A DNA stretch of 20,478 bases from Anaeromyces robustus (GCA_002104895.1 MCFG01000637.1:1-20478); one strand, 5' to 3'. Counted from the stretch's first letter, positions 1 through 12,882 are shown. Program-made: numbers and translations. Notes: generated by a model from the sequence alone, not told the origin.

Positions 1-309
1 CTTAGTAATGTCAGATAAACCGTGACCATAAGGTTCAACAACGATAACTTTAAAATCAGTAAGTGCTTCAGCTAATGGTTTATAGTTCATAATTGGTGAT
101 ATAATATTTAAACCTGATAAAAAGACAATAGTTTGATCATTATTTTCACCATAAACACCATATGTCATTTTTTCACCATTGATATCAACAGATTTACCAT
201 AATTGACTGGAACTTTTCTTGTTTTTGGAACAAGACATTTAGCATCAACGGAATTCCAGCATGCTATAGAAGTAAATAAAATTGTAAATAAGAATGTAAT
301 TAATTTCAT
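1..309 (-). CDS. Secreted alpha/beta-hydrolase, N-terminal 103 residues (partial, runs off left edge)
   Basis: Reading the minus strand from an ATG at 307-309, an uninterrupted 103-codon frame reaches the window edge. Residues 1-23 (MKLITFLFTILFTSIACWNS and on) form a typical signal peptide with a hydrophobic core, so the product probably enters the secretory pathway. A short lid or propeptide-like stretch follows, then a beta strand TIVFLSGLN (about residues 64-72), where alpha/beta-hydrolases place the oxyanion-hole loop. Further on, VIVVEPYGHGLSD (about 88-100) matches the conserved D-x-x-G-x-G-x-S element of the fold. The nucleophile elbow (G-x-S-x-G) and the catalytic Asp and His lie beyond the window. 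Codon use is typical of a host gene. The exact substrate (lipid, ester or proline iminopeptidase-like) cannot be told. The family assignment rests on the two fold motifs. Confidence 0.8.
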   Translation of the reverse strand, partial: MKLITFLFTILFTSIACWNSVDAKCLVPKTRKVPVNYGKSVDINGEKMTYGVYGENNDQTIVFLSGLNIISPIMNYKPLAEALTDFKVIVVEPYGHGLSDITK

Positions 310-560
310 CTTTTATTTGATTTAATAAAAAAATAAATAAATTGAATTATTTTTTTTTCAAATTTTTTTATTATTTTTATTTTTTAAATTTTTTTTAAAT
401 TTTTTTTATTTTTTCTTTTTTTTATTAATTTATTTTTTTTTTTTTTTTATTATTTTTTTTTTTTATTTTTTTTTAAGAAACATAAACAAGATTTTTTTTT
501 CTTTTTATATATTTTTTATTTTAATTAAAATAAAAAATATGTAAAATAAATTTTAAATGT

Positions 561-625
561 AATATAATATATAATATAATATAATATAACATAATATAAT
601 ATAATATAATATAATAGAATAGAAT
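561..625. repeat. TATAA pentanucleotide microsatellite (short array)
   Basis: About 12 units of the pentamer, with a few variants (AACAT, AGAAT) at the interior and right end. The same motif forms a much longer array about 400 bp to the right. Confidence 0.85.
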
Positions 626-989
626 GTGCTATATACACAATATATTAAATGATATAAAATTTTTTTATCATTTTTTAATTTATTTTTTTTGATTAAAAAA
701 TAAATTAAAAAAGGAGACTTTAACATTTACAACAAATTTAATAATGATAAAAAAAAAGTTATGAAAGTTATGGATAATTAATAATATAAAGAGATTATAT
801 AAAAATTATTATAAAATATAAATTTATAAAAATATTATAAAGTATGAGGATAACTATGATAATAAAAATTACAGTATATAAAAAACATAAAGTATTAATT
901 ATTAATTTATTTAGGAATAAGTAAAAAGTATTATAAATAATTTAAATAATAAAAATATAAAAATATTAAATATGATTCATTAATTCGTT

Positions 990-1168
990 ATATAATATAA
1001 TATAACATAATATAATATAATATAATATAATATAATATAATATAATATAATATAATATAATATAATATAATATAATATAATATAATATAATATAATATAA
1101 TATAATATAATATAATATAATATAATATAATATAATATTATATAATATAATATAATATAATATAATAT
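990..1168. repeat. TATAA pentanucleotide microsatellite (long array)
   Basis: About 35 almost perfect copies of the pentamer, with one AACAT variant near the left end and one TTATAT variant near 1137. Because 5 is not divisible by 3 and no frame contains a stop, the array also creates a spurious Tyr/Ile/Leu-rich open frame on the minus strand. Confidence 0.95.
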
Positions 1169-1939
1169 ACATAATTATTTATAATCATTTCTAATTATGT
1201 TTTAATCATCATATTATATTAAAACTATATAAAAGTTTAAATATATGAAATATTAATAAAAAAAAAAAAAGATATAAATTTTATTTTATATTAAACAAAA
1301 AATTTTATATAATGAAAAAGATGAAATTAATAAATATTTAATTAAAAAAATTTTATTTTATGCTTTTTTTTTTGGTATTTTAATTTAAGGGGTTATTGTT
1401 TATATTGCTGTGTAACGTAACAAATGATTTTTTAAAGATAAAAAATTTTTATCTCACTTGTATAAAAATTTTTTTTTTTTCAAAAAGTTACAAATATATT
1501 TGATAAGTGATATACCAAAAATATTAAAAGAACTGGTAATTAATATGGCCGGTTGAGAAATGGTGAAATGATAATATGAAGTATATGATGTATAATCATT
1601 AACATTCCATTCATCATTATATGTGGTCATTTGATATGCACGTTGAAATATGATATAGTATATGGAAATGTTTTTTTCATAAATTAATGATGAAACATAA
1701 ATTTATGTTAATTTTTATTTATATAATAAATTAATATAAAAAAATAATATAAATTACTTAGATATGAATAATATAACCATAATAAGCTATTATTTAAAAA
1801 GAAAAAAATTTTTATATTATCTTTCCAAAAAATGTATTATTTTTTCAATAGTTAAAGAATAATTTATTTCAACCTTTGAAAAAAAAAATATTTAGTAAAT
1901 AAACTTTAATTCTAATTATATATAATAATCAATAAATAA

Positions 1940-2823
1940 AAATAAAAACAATCATTACTTTAATATTATATAATATTATAATAATTAATTTTTTTTTGTA
2001 AATTCATTTACTCCTTTTTTTATTAGTAAATGTCTTTAAGAAATAATAATAACATGATATAAAAATATCTAGTATTTAATTATTATTATTATTATTATTA
2101 TTAAATTTATATTTATTGATATTTATTTATTTATTTATTATTTATTTATCTACTTATTATTTATTTTCTCCAATTTTTTTTTATTTAAAAACTCTATATA
2201 TTTTTATGATTATCATATAAATTAGTCAAATTGTTTTAAATTGTTATTTAATGTCTTCTTTTTTTACAAAGAAAAAAAAAAAAAACTAGAGTTGTAACAG
2301 TTATAGTATAAAAATATTATAAATATATTATAAAAATATTATAAAAAAATAATTATAAAAATAATATGAATATAATTATAAAATATTATGAATTTAATTA
2401 TAAATATATATGAAATTATGGACCTAAGTAAAATATTTATTCATTATAATAAAAAAATTAAATAAAGTAATAAAATAGAATTTTATTTAAATAGAAAATT
2501 TATATACTATTTTTCCAATAGCTAAAAAATTTATTAAATCTTAAAAAAAATGTTTAAAAATATTATTACATATTTTATAAAATAACCAATAATTACCTTA
2601 TATTACAATCTATATAGTTTTATATATATATATACTACATTATAGAATGTTATATAATGTAATAATTTGAAATAAAAATATTTAAATTGTGATATAAAAC
2701 ATATATATTTTTATAAAAAATTTAAACTTTTTATATTTAGTTTTCTTCATTTCTTTAATTACTTTTATTAATACTTTTATTATTAATTATTATTATCATT
2801 ATCATCATTATCATCATCATCGT

Positions 2824-2856
<33 letters not shown>

Positions 2857-3093
2857 CATTCATTATTCATTATTATTCATTATTCTTTATTATATATATA
2901 TTTTTTTCATTATATATATATACATATTATTTTATTTTTTATTTTACAATTATTATATATATAAATTATTTATATTTAACAATATTTTTACAACTTTTTT
3001 TTTATTATACTAGTTATATTTTATATTTTCCTTTAATATAAATAAAAATTTATATGTTTTAAACTTCAAATTTTTATTATTTTCTTTCATTAA
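1940..3093. repeat. Left copy of a segmental duplication (downstream flank of copy A)
   Basis: Non-coding sequence matching 5550-6800 in order. Shared blocks include ACAATCATTACTTTAATA (1948 and 5557), the GTAAATTCATTTACT block (about 1999 and 5641), an ATT array followed by TTTATATTTATTGATATTTAT (about 2080-2130 and 5723-5790), ATGGACCTAAG (about 2418 and 6263), TTTCCAATAG (about 2512 and 6373), and a TAT(n)CATTATA stretch before the gene end. The offset is about 3.6-3.7 kb. The region also contains a degenerate ATT/ATC/TCG run at 2780-2850. No coding potential is seen. Confidence 0.8.
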
Positions 3094-4140
3094 TTATATA
3101 ATAAAATAATAAAAAGCAATAATAATTAACATAATAAATCTTAATCTTATAACTATTGAAATGGCATCACTTGTAGTAGATTGTTCATCTAATTTTAAGG
3201 AATATTCTTGTGAATAATTATCAAAATATTTTAATGTTTCTTCAACTGACTCACTTCCATTTAAAAATTTATAAAACGATGTTTGAATTTGACTTGAAAA
3301 TTCTTCATAATTTTTTGTTTCTGAAATTGGTCTAACATAAAATTGTGTTTCTTTCATTATTTCACAATTAAGAATTTTACAAATTACTTCATCTTCATAT
3401 AATTCAAATAAAGCAGAATATAATTTATTTTCTTTAACTATTACATCTCTTTGGAATTCCTTTGAAAATATGAATTTAAATACTTCTATACATGCTTTTT
3501 TTCTATCGTCACTAATAGATTTATTAATTCCTAAATTATATCCACCAATTATAGATCCATTTATTCCTTTATTTTTACCTGGTAAAGCAGACATCACATA
3601 ATCAGGAACATTTATAGAATTATAAAAATCTGCAAATAATAAATTTCTATCCATCATAATATTTAAAGTAATTATATTTTGAGCTTTAAATACTTCATCT
3701 ATTATTTAAATCAAAATAATAAAAAATTTTAATATTGTTTAATATATTTTAATTTTTTTTTTTTTGTGTGTTTATTTTTCTTTTACCTGAAGAAATTCTC
3801 TCTTTTATTTCGTTTATTTTATTTAACGCTTCTTTAGCATTTTCACTAGTAAATTCTGGAATTGGTGAATCCTTTGTTTCTCTATATGAATAAAGAAACT
3901 GATAAAGAGAGTCCATACTATTTTCACTTTCTGTCATATATACGTATATATTATGTTGATAAAATATTTACAGATATTTACAGTTTAAAAGAAATATTAT
4001 ATAGAAATAATATAAATCAAAAAGTAAAATTTTATTATATTACCTTCTGGGAATAATCCATTATATCCAAATAAATTGTCATTTTTTTTCTTTTTTTATT
4101 ATATATTCTGCAGTTTCGATTAATTCGTCCCATGTTCTTG

Positions 4141-4156
4141 GTATAGTTTTATTATA
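4141..4156. repeat. Target-site duplication of the SINE-like insertion, left copy
   Basis: GTATAGTTTTATTATA occurs here and again at 4686-4701, flanking the insertion exactly. Copy C of the gene family contains the sequence only once (about 5420-5435), with the same flanks and no insertion, which confirms that this is a duplicated target. Confidence 0.93.
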
Positions 4157-4163
4157 AAAAAAA
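4156..4163 (-). terminator. T8 run at the 3' end of the SINE-like element (candidate pol III terminator)
   Basis: On the minus strand the element ends in eight T residues that overlap the target duplication by one base. Runs of four or more T terminate RNA polymerase III in fungi. This fits a transcript spanning exactly from the tRNA-like head to the insertion boundary. Confidence 0.55.
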
Positions 4164-4685
4164 TATAATAATGTAGACTCACATTAATGGGACCCATCTC
4201 CATTATGTGACCTACACAGCTGTGCAATACCATGTAGGTGTGAAGGGAATTCCGTAACGGATTCCACTGCTCTGCTGCTGTCATATTCACTGCTGGGACA
4301 TTAAGATTAGCCCTAACATTCCTATAGCGTCTCCTTATACCACGAGCTTCAGAATAGGCCCCGCTTGTCTCTCCAACAGTGATACTTTAAGACAGGCAGA
4401 ATTTTGTCATCGCCTAATTCTTATAGAATTAACCGAAGACTCCCTTCCCAGTCATTGGTGATCATTTGTAGTACCTGTGTTGGGTAGAATAAATACCATG
4501 AGGGATAGCCTTTTGAATATCACGGTGGTTGCATGATATCCCTAGGATAGAAACCTCAAAACTACTTATACAGCCTTTGAATTACCCCTCTTACGTAGAC
4601 CTGCACCTGGTCTTGAACCCGCACCAAACGATACCTCCATCGACCCGCTAAACGCGCTACCCAACTGGGACTGGGTCAAGTCCCC
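4157..4685 (-). mobile_element. tRNA-derived SINE-like element inserted in exon 2 of copy A
   Basis: A 529-bp island of much higher G+C than its surroundings, flanked by 16-bp direct repeats. On the minus strand it begins with a tRNA-like head: AGTTGGGTAGCGCG (within 4653-4670) resembles an A box and D arm, and GGTTCAAGACC (4609-4619) resembles a B box with two differences from the GGTTCGANTCC consensus. The roughly 40-nt spacing fits a tRNA. A body of about 420 bp of unknown origin follows, with possible hairpins: GATATCA/TGATATC, ACCTACA/TGTAGGT and CCGT-T-ACGG. The 3' end is a T8 run against the target duplication, which would act as a pol III terminator; there is no poly(A) tail. No open frame is seen, so it would depend on a LINE for movement. 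The boundaries are firm; the SINE class is inferred from the boxes and target duplication. Confidence 0.78.
4609..4670 (-). promoter_or_regulatory. Internal pol III promoter (A and B boxes) of the SINE-like element
   Basis: On the minus strand the A-box/D-arm-like segment lies at 4653-4670 and the B-box-like GGTTCAAGACC at 4609-4619. The spacing and order are those of a tRNA gene. Neither box is perfect, so activity is uncertain. Confidence 0.6.
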
Positions 4686-4769
4686 GTATAGTTTTATTAT
4701 ATTTTGATAAATAATTTTGATTTGAATATAAAACTCTAAATATTATAAATAATGGCTAAAAATAATTAA

Positions 4770-4927
<158 letters not shown>

Positions 4928-5234
4928 TAAGTTTATTTAACCATATATTACTTAAAAATATATTTTTTAATATTTAATATATATATATATAAAGAAATTT
5001 TATTAAAATATGTACCAAACTAAGTGTGTGTCCATTATAAACAGTTAATTTTTCAATATCTTCTGTTAAATATATTTTTAAATGTTCTTCTGATAAATAA
5101 TTTTCAAGTTCTTCTAAATATGGACTAAAAAGATTTAAGTATGGTGAATCATAAAAAAATATATCATCATTTTTCATTATATCAATCCTACTACTACCAT
5201 TCATTATAGTATTAAGTGATAAATCATTATTTAT

Positions 5235-5321
5235 TGATAATATATTTATAGATATTTACAGTTTAAAAGAAATATTATATAGAAATAAAATAAATCAAAA
5301 AGTAAAATTTTATTATATTAC
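5235..5321 (-). other. Remnant of intron 2 belonging to copy C, fused to exon 1 of copy A
   Basis: This segment matches intron 2 of copy A (about 3955-4043), including AGATATTTACAGTTTAAAAG. The match stops near 5245, where exon 1 of copy A begins. This is a recombination junction rather than a normal gene boundary: intron 2 of one copy runs directly into exon 1 of the next. Confidence 0.7.
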
Positions 5322-5487
5322 CTTCTGGAAATAATCCATTATATCCAATTAAATTGTCATTTTTTTCTTTTTTTATTATATATTCTGCAGTTTCGATTAA
5401 TTCGTCCCATGTTCTTGGTATAGTTTTATTATATTTTGATAAATATTTTTGATTTGAATATAAAACTCCAAAAACTAAATAAAACGG
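5322..5487 (-). pseudogene. Isolated exon 2 of a solute-binding-protein-like gene (copy C)
   Basis: A 166-bp segment with AG acceptor (5489-5488) and GT donor (5321-5320), reading 55 codons plus one base. It is the only undamaged exon 2 in the window: it encodes PFYLVFGVLYSNQKYL, then TIPRTWDELIETAEYI, then NLIGYNGLFPE. The TIPRTWDEL block is the conserved hinge-proximal motif of bacterial-type extracellular solute-binding proteins. No other exon of this copy is present: to its right lies only a short AAT array and duplicated flank, to its left a fused intron remnant. It looks like the relic of an unequal crossover and serves as the unoccupied site for the insertion in copy A. Confidence 0.75.
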
Positions 5488-5492
5488 CTAAA

Positions 5493-5496
<4 letters not shown>

Positions 5497-5536
<40 letters not shown>
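5497..5536. repeat. AAT trinucleotide array next to copy C
   Basis: About 13 AAT units at the position of intron 1. Its right end directly abuts the duplicated downstream flank that starts near 5540, so the array marks a duplication breakpoint. Confidence 0.9.
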
Positions 5537-5549
5537 GTCAAAAATAAAA

Positions 5550-5726
5550 ATAAAAACAATCATTACTTTAATATTATATAACATTATAATAATTAATAAT
5601 TTTATTTTATTTTTTTTATTTTATTTTTTTTTTTTTTTTTGTAAATTCATTTACTTTTTTATTATTAGTAGATGTCTTTTATACAAGAAATAATAATATA
5701 ATATAAAATATTTAATATTTAATTAA

Positions 5727-5765
<39 letters not shown>

Positions 5766-6800
5766 ATTTATATTTATTGATATTTATATATTTATAATAA
5801 AATATTTTTAAAAATAATTAAAAGTATAAAAAAAGTTTAAATTATATATTTATTTATATTTATTTATTTATTTACTATCTTCATAATCTTCTTCCTAAAT
5901 AAAAAGAAATATATTATCTTCAATTTTTTATAGTTTTTTAAATATTTTAATTAAGATTAAGAGATATATGTTTTACCAGGAAAAAATAAAAGTTAAAAAA
6001 AATTCATTTTTTACAATTTCTTTTTTTATTTTTTATTTTAAAATCCAATAATTTTTTTGATTATCATATTAATAAATTAATCAAAAAGGAGAGATTAAAT
6101 TATAATTTAATGATTAAAAAAATAAAATAATAAAAAAAAGCAAAGAGAATTATAACAATTATAATATTAAAATAGTATAAATATATTATAAAAATATAAA
6201 AATATTATAAAATTATAACTATTATAATATTATAATTATATAAAAATGACTATCATGAAATGTATGGACCTAAGAAAATATTTATTCATTATAATAAAAA
6301 AGGTTACTATTAAATATAAAATAAAAAATAAAATTTTATTCAAATAGAAATTCATAATATTATCTTTATCTTTCCAATAGTTAAAAAATTTATTCAACCT
6401 TAAATAAATATTAGAAAATATTACAAAACAAACAATAAATACCTTATATCATAATATATATTACTTAATTTTAATATATATTTATTTATTTATTATTAGA
6501 ATGTTATATAATATACCAATTTGAAATAAAATTATTTAAATTGTGATTGAGATAAAATAATTATATATTTTTATATAAATTTTAAAAATTATATAAGTTG
6601 TTTAACTTTCTTCAATTCTATAATTACTTTTATTATGATTATTATTATTAATTATTAATTATTATTATTATTAATATTTATTATTTTTTTCATTTTATAT
6701 ATTTATATATTATTTTATTTTTTATTTTACAATTACTATATATTTATATATACATTATTTTTATTTAACAATATTTTTACAATTTTTTTTATTAAATAAA
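5550..6800. repeat. Right copy of the segmental duplication (downstream flank of copy B)
   Basis: Non-coding sequence collinear with 1940-3093 (shared blocks listed there). It contains an ATT array at about 5723-5764 and T/A-rich tracts. No coding potential is seen. Confidence 0.8.
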
Positions 6801-8476
<1,676 letters not shown>

Positions 8477-8974
8477 TAAGAGTTATAAAAGTAAAAAAAT
8501 ATAAAAAAAAAAATAAAAAATAAAAATAAAAATAAAAAAAATAAAAAAAAAAAAATAAATTATTATTTATATAATAAATAAATAGATCTTTGAATATTTA
8601 TTAATAATATAAAATATAATAATTACTTAACCATATCACGAATGTTATTAATAAAAAATAAAATGAGAATCCCTTCATTTCAATATTAATTATTAAAGTA
8701 AAATTATTAAATAAATATTAAATGAATAAAAAAAAGAGAAAAAAAAAATAAAAAAAAAAAAAAGATTAAAATAAAAATAAAAAAAAAAATTTAAATATGG
8801 ATAGTATTAGGAAGATTATACAAAAGAAATAATATCTTAAACTATTTACAAATAAATAGTATATTATATTTTAATAATAAATAAACTTTATTAATCAATA
8901 TAAAAATTATCTTTTTTAATATTATATTTAATTTCAATTATATTTAATAAAATTATATAAAAGAAATATACCTT

Positions 8975-9110
<136 letters not shown>

Positions 9111-9329
9111 TATTTATATATTAGTTATTATTATAGAAAAATAAAATTTATTCAATCACTTTTTATTATTTTATGTTAAAAAAATTTGTATTAAATATAC
9201 GTTCATATGACTTATACAAGTATATTCCAGTGAAAAAATTATTTTGTATATTTTTATTTTATCTATGATAATATGGATTTAATAAAATTTTCATTTTTTT
9301 TTTTTTAGACTAGGATTAATCTTAATTTA

Positions 9330-9369
9330 ATTTATATTAAATTTAATTTAAATTAAATTTAATATAAAT
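9330..9369. repeat. Perfect 40-bp palindrome
   Basis: ATTTATATTAAATTTAATTT is followed immediately by its exact reverse complement, with no spacer. It is built only of A and T, but its word structure is more ordered than the surrounding homopolymer tracts. It could extrude as a cruciform or form a hairpin in RNA. Confidence 0.9.
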
Positions 9370-9528
9370 GTGATATATAAAATACATTAAAGAATATATA
9401 AAACATGAAATATGAAATAAATACAAGTAATAAAAGATATTAGAAAATAATAAAATTTATTACTGATTTTAATCAAAATAAAAATATTAAATAAATAAAA
9501 AGAAAAGAAGTTAAACTTCTATCCCCCC

Positions 9529-9820
9529 TCATTCAACAAATGACATATCATTCAAATCTGTGTCGGAATAAATTCCATGTCGACGCCCTTGAAGCCGGTC
9601 GAAGAGTGTTCTTATAATTATTATATCTATTGAGGAGAACCCGAAAGAATATATTTATTACAATTGACATAATAACAATAAGAAAATGCGACAGACCCAC
9701 AATAACAGGAACAATAGACTCTGATGAACCATTGATAAATAGTTCATGCCACTGTTTCCATTCCACATCAATTTTTAATAATATATAATATTTAGCCCCA
9801 TCAAGGAAAGGGTTAAGCAT
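9529..9820 (-). pseudogene. Membrane-protein fragment of unknown family, probably frameshifted
   Basis: I do not recognise this family. From ATG 9820-9818 a 90-codon frame ends at TGA 9550-9548. It contains LNPFLDGAKYYILLKIDVEW, a hydrophobic segment (VPVIVGLSHFLIVIMSIVIN, about residues 38-57) and a basic stretch (RVLLNRYNNYKN). Near 9632 another frame becomes more protein-like: TLFDRLQGRRHGIYSDTDLN, then DMSFVE and TGA at 9531-9529. The compositional island ends exactly there. The likely reading is one membrane protein with a cytosolic acidic tail and a one-base shift around 9610-9640; any intron joining the frames would be too short (below about 40 nt). Codons such as CGG, GGG, CGT and CTT are unlike the host genes here and suggest a mobile-element or transferred origin. 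The N-terminus may lie in upstream exons. Confidence 0.45.
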
Positions 9821-10232
9821 TATATATTATTAAAAGTTTAATTTCTACTTATTATTATTTTATTATTATTATTATAATCATTATTATTATTATTATGTTA
9901 TTTGAGTTTAATTATAATTATTAATAATAATCAGAAAAAATAAAATAATCAAATAAACATAAATCAAAATATAAATATAATTAAGAAAATAGATATTCAT
10001 TAGATATTCATTTTTATTTTTATTTTTTTTATTTTGCTTTAATCTAAATATTAATTAAGGAAAATGTTAAGCATTAAGTTAATATTTAAATATATGTTAT
10101 CTTCATAATCTTATTCCAAATAAAAAAGAAATATATTATCTTTATAGTTCTTTAAATATTCTAATTATGAGATATTTGTTTTATCAGGTTTTTTGATAAA
10201 AAATATTTAAATAAAAAAAAGATTTTTTTATT

Positions 10233-10275
<43 letters not shown>

Positions 10276-10417
10276 GTAAAAATAAAATTAAATTGTTGGA
10301 AATTGAAAAAAAAAAATGGTATATAAAAAATAAAATAAAAATTTTTTGTATATATATATACTATTATATATATAAATATTTTCATTAATATTATTTATTT
10401 GAATTATAGATTTATTT
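9821..10417. other. A+T-rich intergenic region, no gene seen
   Basis: It contains ATT-rich stretches, a patch at about 10085-10200 that resembles 5875-5960 (CTTCATAATCTT near both starts, AATAAAAAAGAAATATATTATCTT), and a 35-nt T run (10236-10270). It lies downstream of the VOC gene, so 10270-10417 probably holds its 3' UTR and poly(A) signals. Confidence 0.55.
10236..10270. repeat. Homopolymer T tract (35 nt)
   Basis: An uninterrupted run of 35 T residues on the plus strand, between the 3' end of the VOC gene and the membrane-protein fragment. Confidence 0.95.
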
Positions 10418-11060
<643 letters not shown>

Positions 11061-11544
11061 TTTGGAATAATTATTTATAGCTAAAAAAGATTAATAAAAT
11101 GAAGAAGAATAATAAGAAGAAAAAGTATTAGTAAACAAATAGTTAGTTAAAAAATATTATATATATATTTATTGAAAAGATAAAAAAAAAAATTTTAGAT
11201 ATTAAATATAAAATATTTAATATGGATTATAATCTATTTATATATTTTTTTATTTATAATTTATTTGATGTATTTATATGTATATTAACCTTTTTATATC
11301 TTTATTTTTTATTATTAAATATTTTTGTTTTTATTGTTATTATTATTGAATTGTTGATGTTTTTTTTATTATCACTTTTTAAATTTTAAGAGGAGATTTT
11401 AAACAATTTATACTTTTTTTTTTTTTTAATTTTTTTAATAATACCAATAATTAATGGATCAAATAAACATTTATTTTACCTTTCTATTTTTAAATTTGAG
11501 AATTTTTAATTATATGAATTGTAAGTTTTTGATTGGTTATAAGA

Positions 11545-11690
11545 ATTGGTCATCTGATTATAATAATATTAAAATATGAGTCATAAAAGTTTAATGAACT
11601 AAAATCCATATTATATGATTGGTTATCTGATAATAAAGCAGTATCAAATTATGAGTCATAAAAGTTTAATGGACTAAGATCCGTACTTTG
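11545..11690. repeat. Imperfect tandem duplication, two units of about 73-75 bp
   Basis: Unit 1 (11545-11617) and unit 2 (11618-11690) both begin ATTGGT(C/T)ATCTGAT, contain ATGAGTCATAAAAGTTTAAT, and end in ACTAA(A/G)ATCC. A partial extra start (GATTGGTTAT, 11531) precedes unit 1. The sequence is of higher complexity than its surroundings. Confidence 0.85.
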
Positions 11691-12701
11691 AGCGGAAATG
11701 ATAAAAATTAAAAAAAAAATGTTATGATATTCCATTAAAAAAGAAAAACATTAATATTAATTGGATACATCTTTCTATTTATAAAAATAAATAGTTTACA
11801 ACGGATTATATTCCTTTTTTTTATTTATTTTAAAATAAATGTATATATATATATTTATTTTTATATATATTACACAAATTAATGAAAAGAATTGTATATA
11901 TATATATATATTTTTTTTTTTTTTAAAAAAGCATTTATTGTTTATTATTATTTATTATTATTTATTTATTAATTATTATATTTGTTAGTTTTATATATAT
12001 ATATATTATTAAATGATAATTTTTTTATTGTTTAATATTAAAGGAAAAAATTAATAATAGATTTATGAAATATAATTATTTTTTTCATAAAAGTATAATA
12101 CTTAACCTATTTTTATTGTTTTTAAATAAAATTAGAAAAAAGTAAAATATTTAATAATTAAAATAATAAATATTAATAAATAACAATAACAATAACAATA
12201 ATAATTCATATTAAAATATATTTTAAAATATAATATTTTAGAATAGTGAATAATAATTAAAATATAAATAATAATAATTAAATTAATTAAATGAATAATA
12301 ATTTAAAAGATTATAATAATAAATTCATGTAAATATAAAAAAAAAAATTTTTTTCTAAATACAAATAATTATTATATGTAAATTTCAGATTACTTATTTA
12401 CATTTTATAAAAAATTTATATATCTGTTATATATAAATTTTTTATATATATTTTTTCGTTCAATAATTTTTTTTATTCTTATTTTTTATCCTATATTTTT
12501 ATTTTTTTTTATATATATTTATATTTAATATATATATGTATAATAAAATTAATATTAATAATAATATCTTTTATTAATTTTCTTTTGAAGAAATTTTATA
12601 AATCGCTTATTTTTATTTTATTTTCAATAATAACTTTATTTTGTCTTTATACTATTTTTTTAATATTACTTTACATTAATCTATTTTCATATATTTTAAT
12701 A

Positions 12702-12707
12702 AAAACA

Positions 12708-12738
<31 letters not shown>

Positions 12739-12749
12739 CAAAACAAAAG
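12702..12749. repeat. AAAAAC / AAAAC hexamer-to-pentamer microsatellite
   Basis: Four AAAAAC units run into about four AAAAC units. A reverse-complement relative, TTTTG/TTTTTG, appears at about 14310-14335. Confidence 0.85.
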
Positions 12750-12791
12750 CAATTAAAATTTTATTATTCTTTTTTTATTTTTATATTTTAA

Positions 12792-12792
<1 letters not shown>

Positions 12793-12834
<42 letters not shown>
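12793..12834. repeat. ATT trinucleotide array
   Basis: About 13 ATT units followed by ACTACTATT variants. Confidence 0.9.
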
Positions 12835-12835
<1 letters not shown>

Positions 12836-12882
12836 TACTATTATTATTTATTATTATTATAATTATTATTTCGTAAATAACC

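Larger units (their letters stand above)
310..1939. other. A+T-rich intergenic region, no gene seen
   Basis: This stretch holds homopolymer tracts and two TATAA arrays (listed separately). A somewhat more complex patch at about 1380-1690 contains short G/C-containing words, but I find no codon bias, splice structure or RNA gene in it. The part from about 1800 resembles the downstream flanks of the two solute-binding-protein copies (a TTTCCAATAG-like block near 1815-1850, also near 2505 and 6370) and may be an older eroded repeat of that unit. Confidence 0.6.
11061..12790. other. A+T-rich intergenic region, no gene seen
   Basis: It holds TA-dinucleotide runs (for example 11839-11852, 11895-11912), T tracts and the 73-75-bp tandem duplication listed separately. 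The first 100 bp left of 11160 are the likely promoter/5' UTR of the VOC gene. A short open stretch at about 12585-12791 is only hydrophobic low-complexity and a Lys/Thr repeat. Confidence 0.55.

Noticed and set aside
966-1172. Open frame of 68 codons rich in Tyr, Ile and Leu on the minus strand
   Set aside because: It is a translation of the TATAA array with no stop in the repeat. It has no coding composition outside the repeat.
3862-4056. Plus-strand open frame overlapping exon 3 of copy A (and 7087-7299 over exon 4 of copy B)
   Set aside because: The minus-strand frames have family motifs and consistent splice sites; the plus-strand frames have none.
12585-12791. Plus-strand open frame of 68 codons with a hydrophobic start
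   Set aside because: It begins at TTG, not ATG, and consists of T-rich low-complexity codons plus an AAAAAC/AAAAC microsatellite. No motif or homolog is recognisable.
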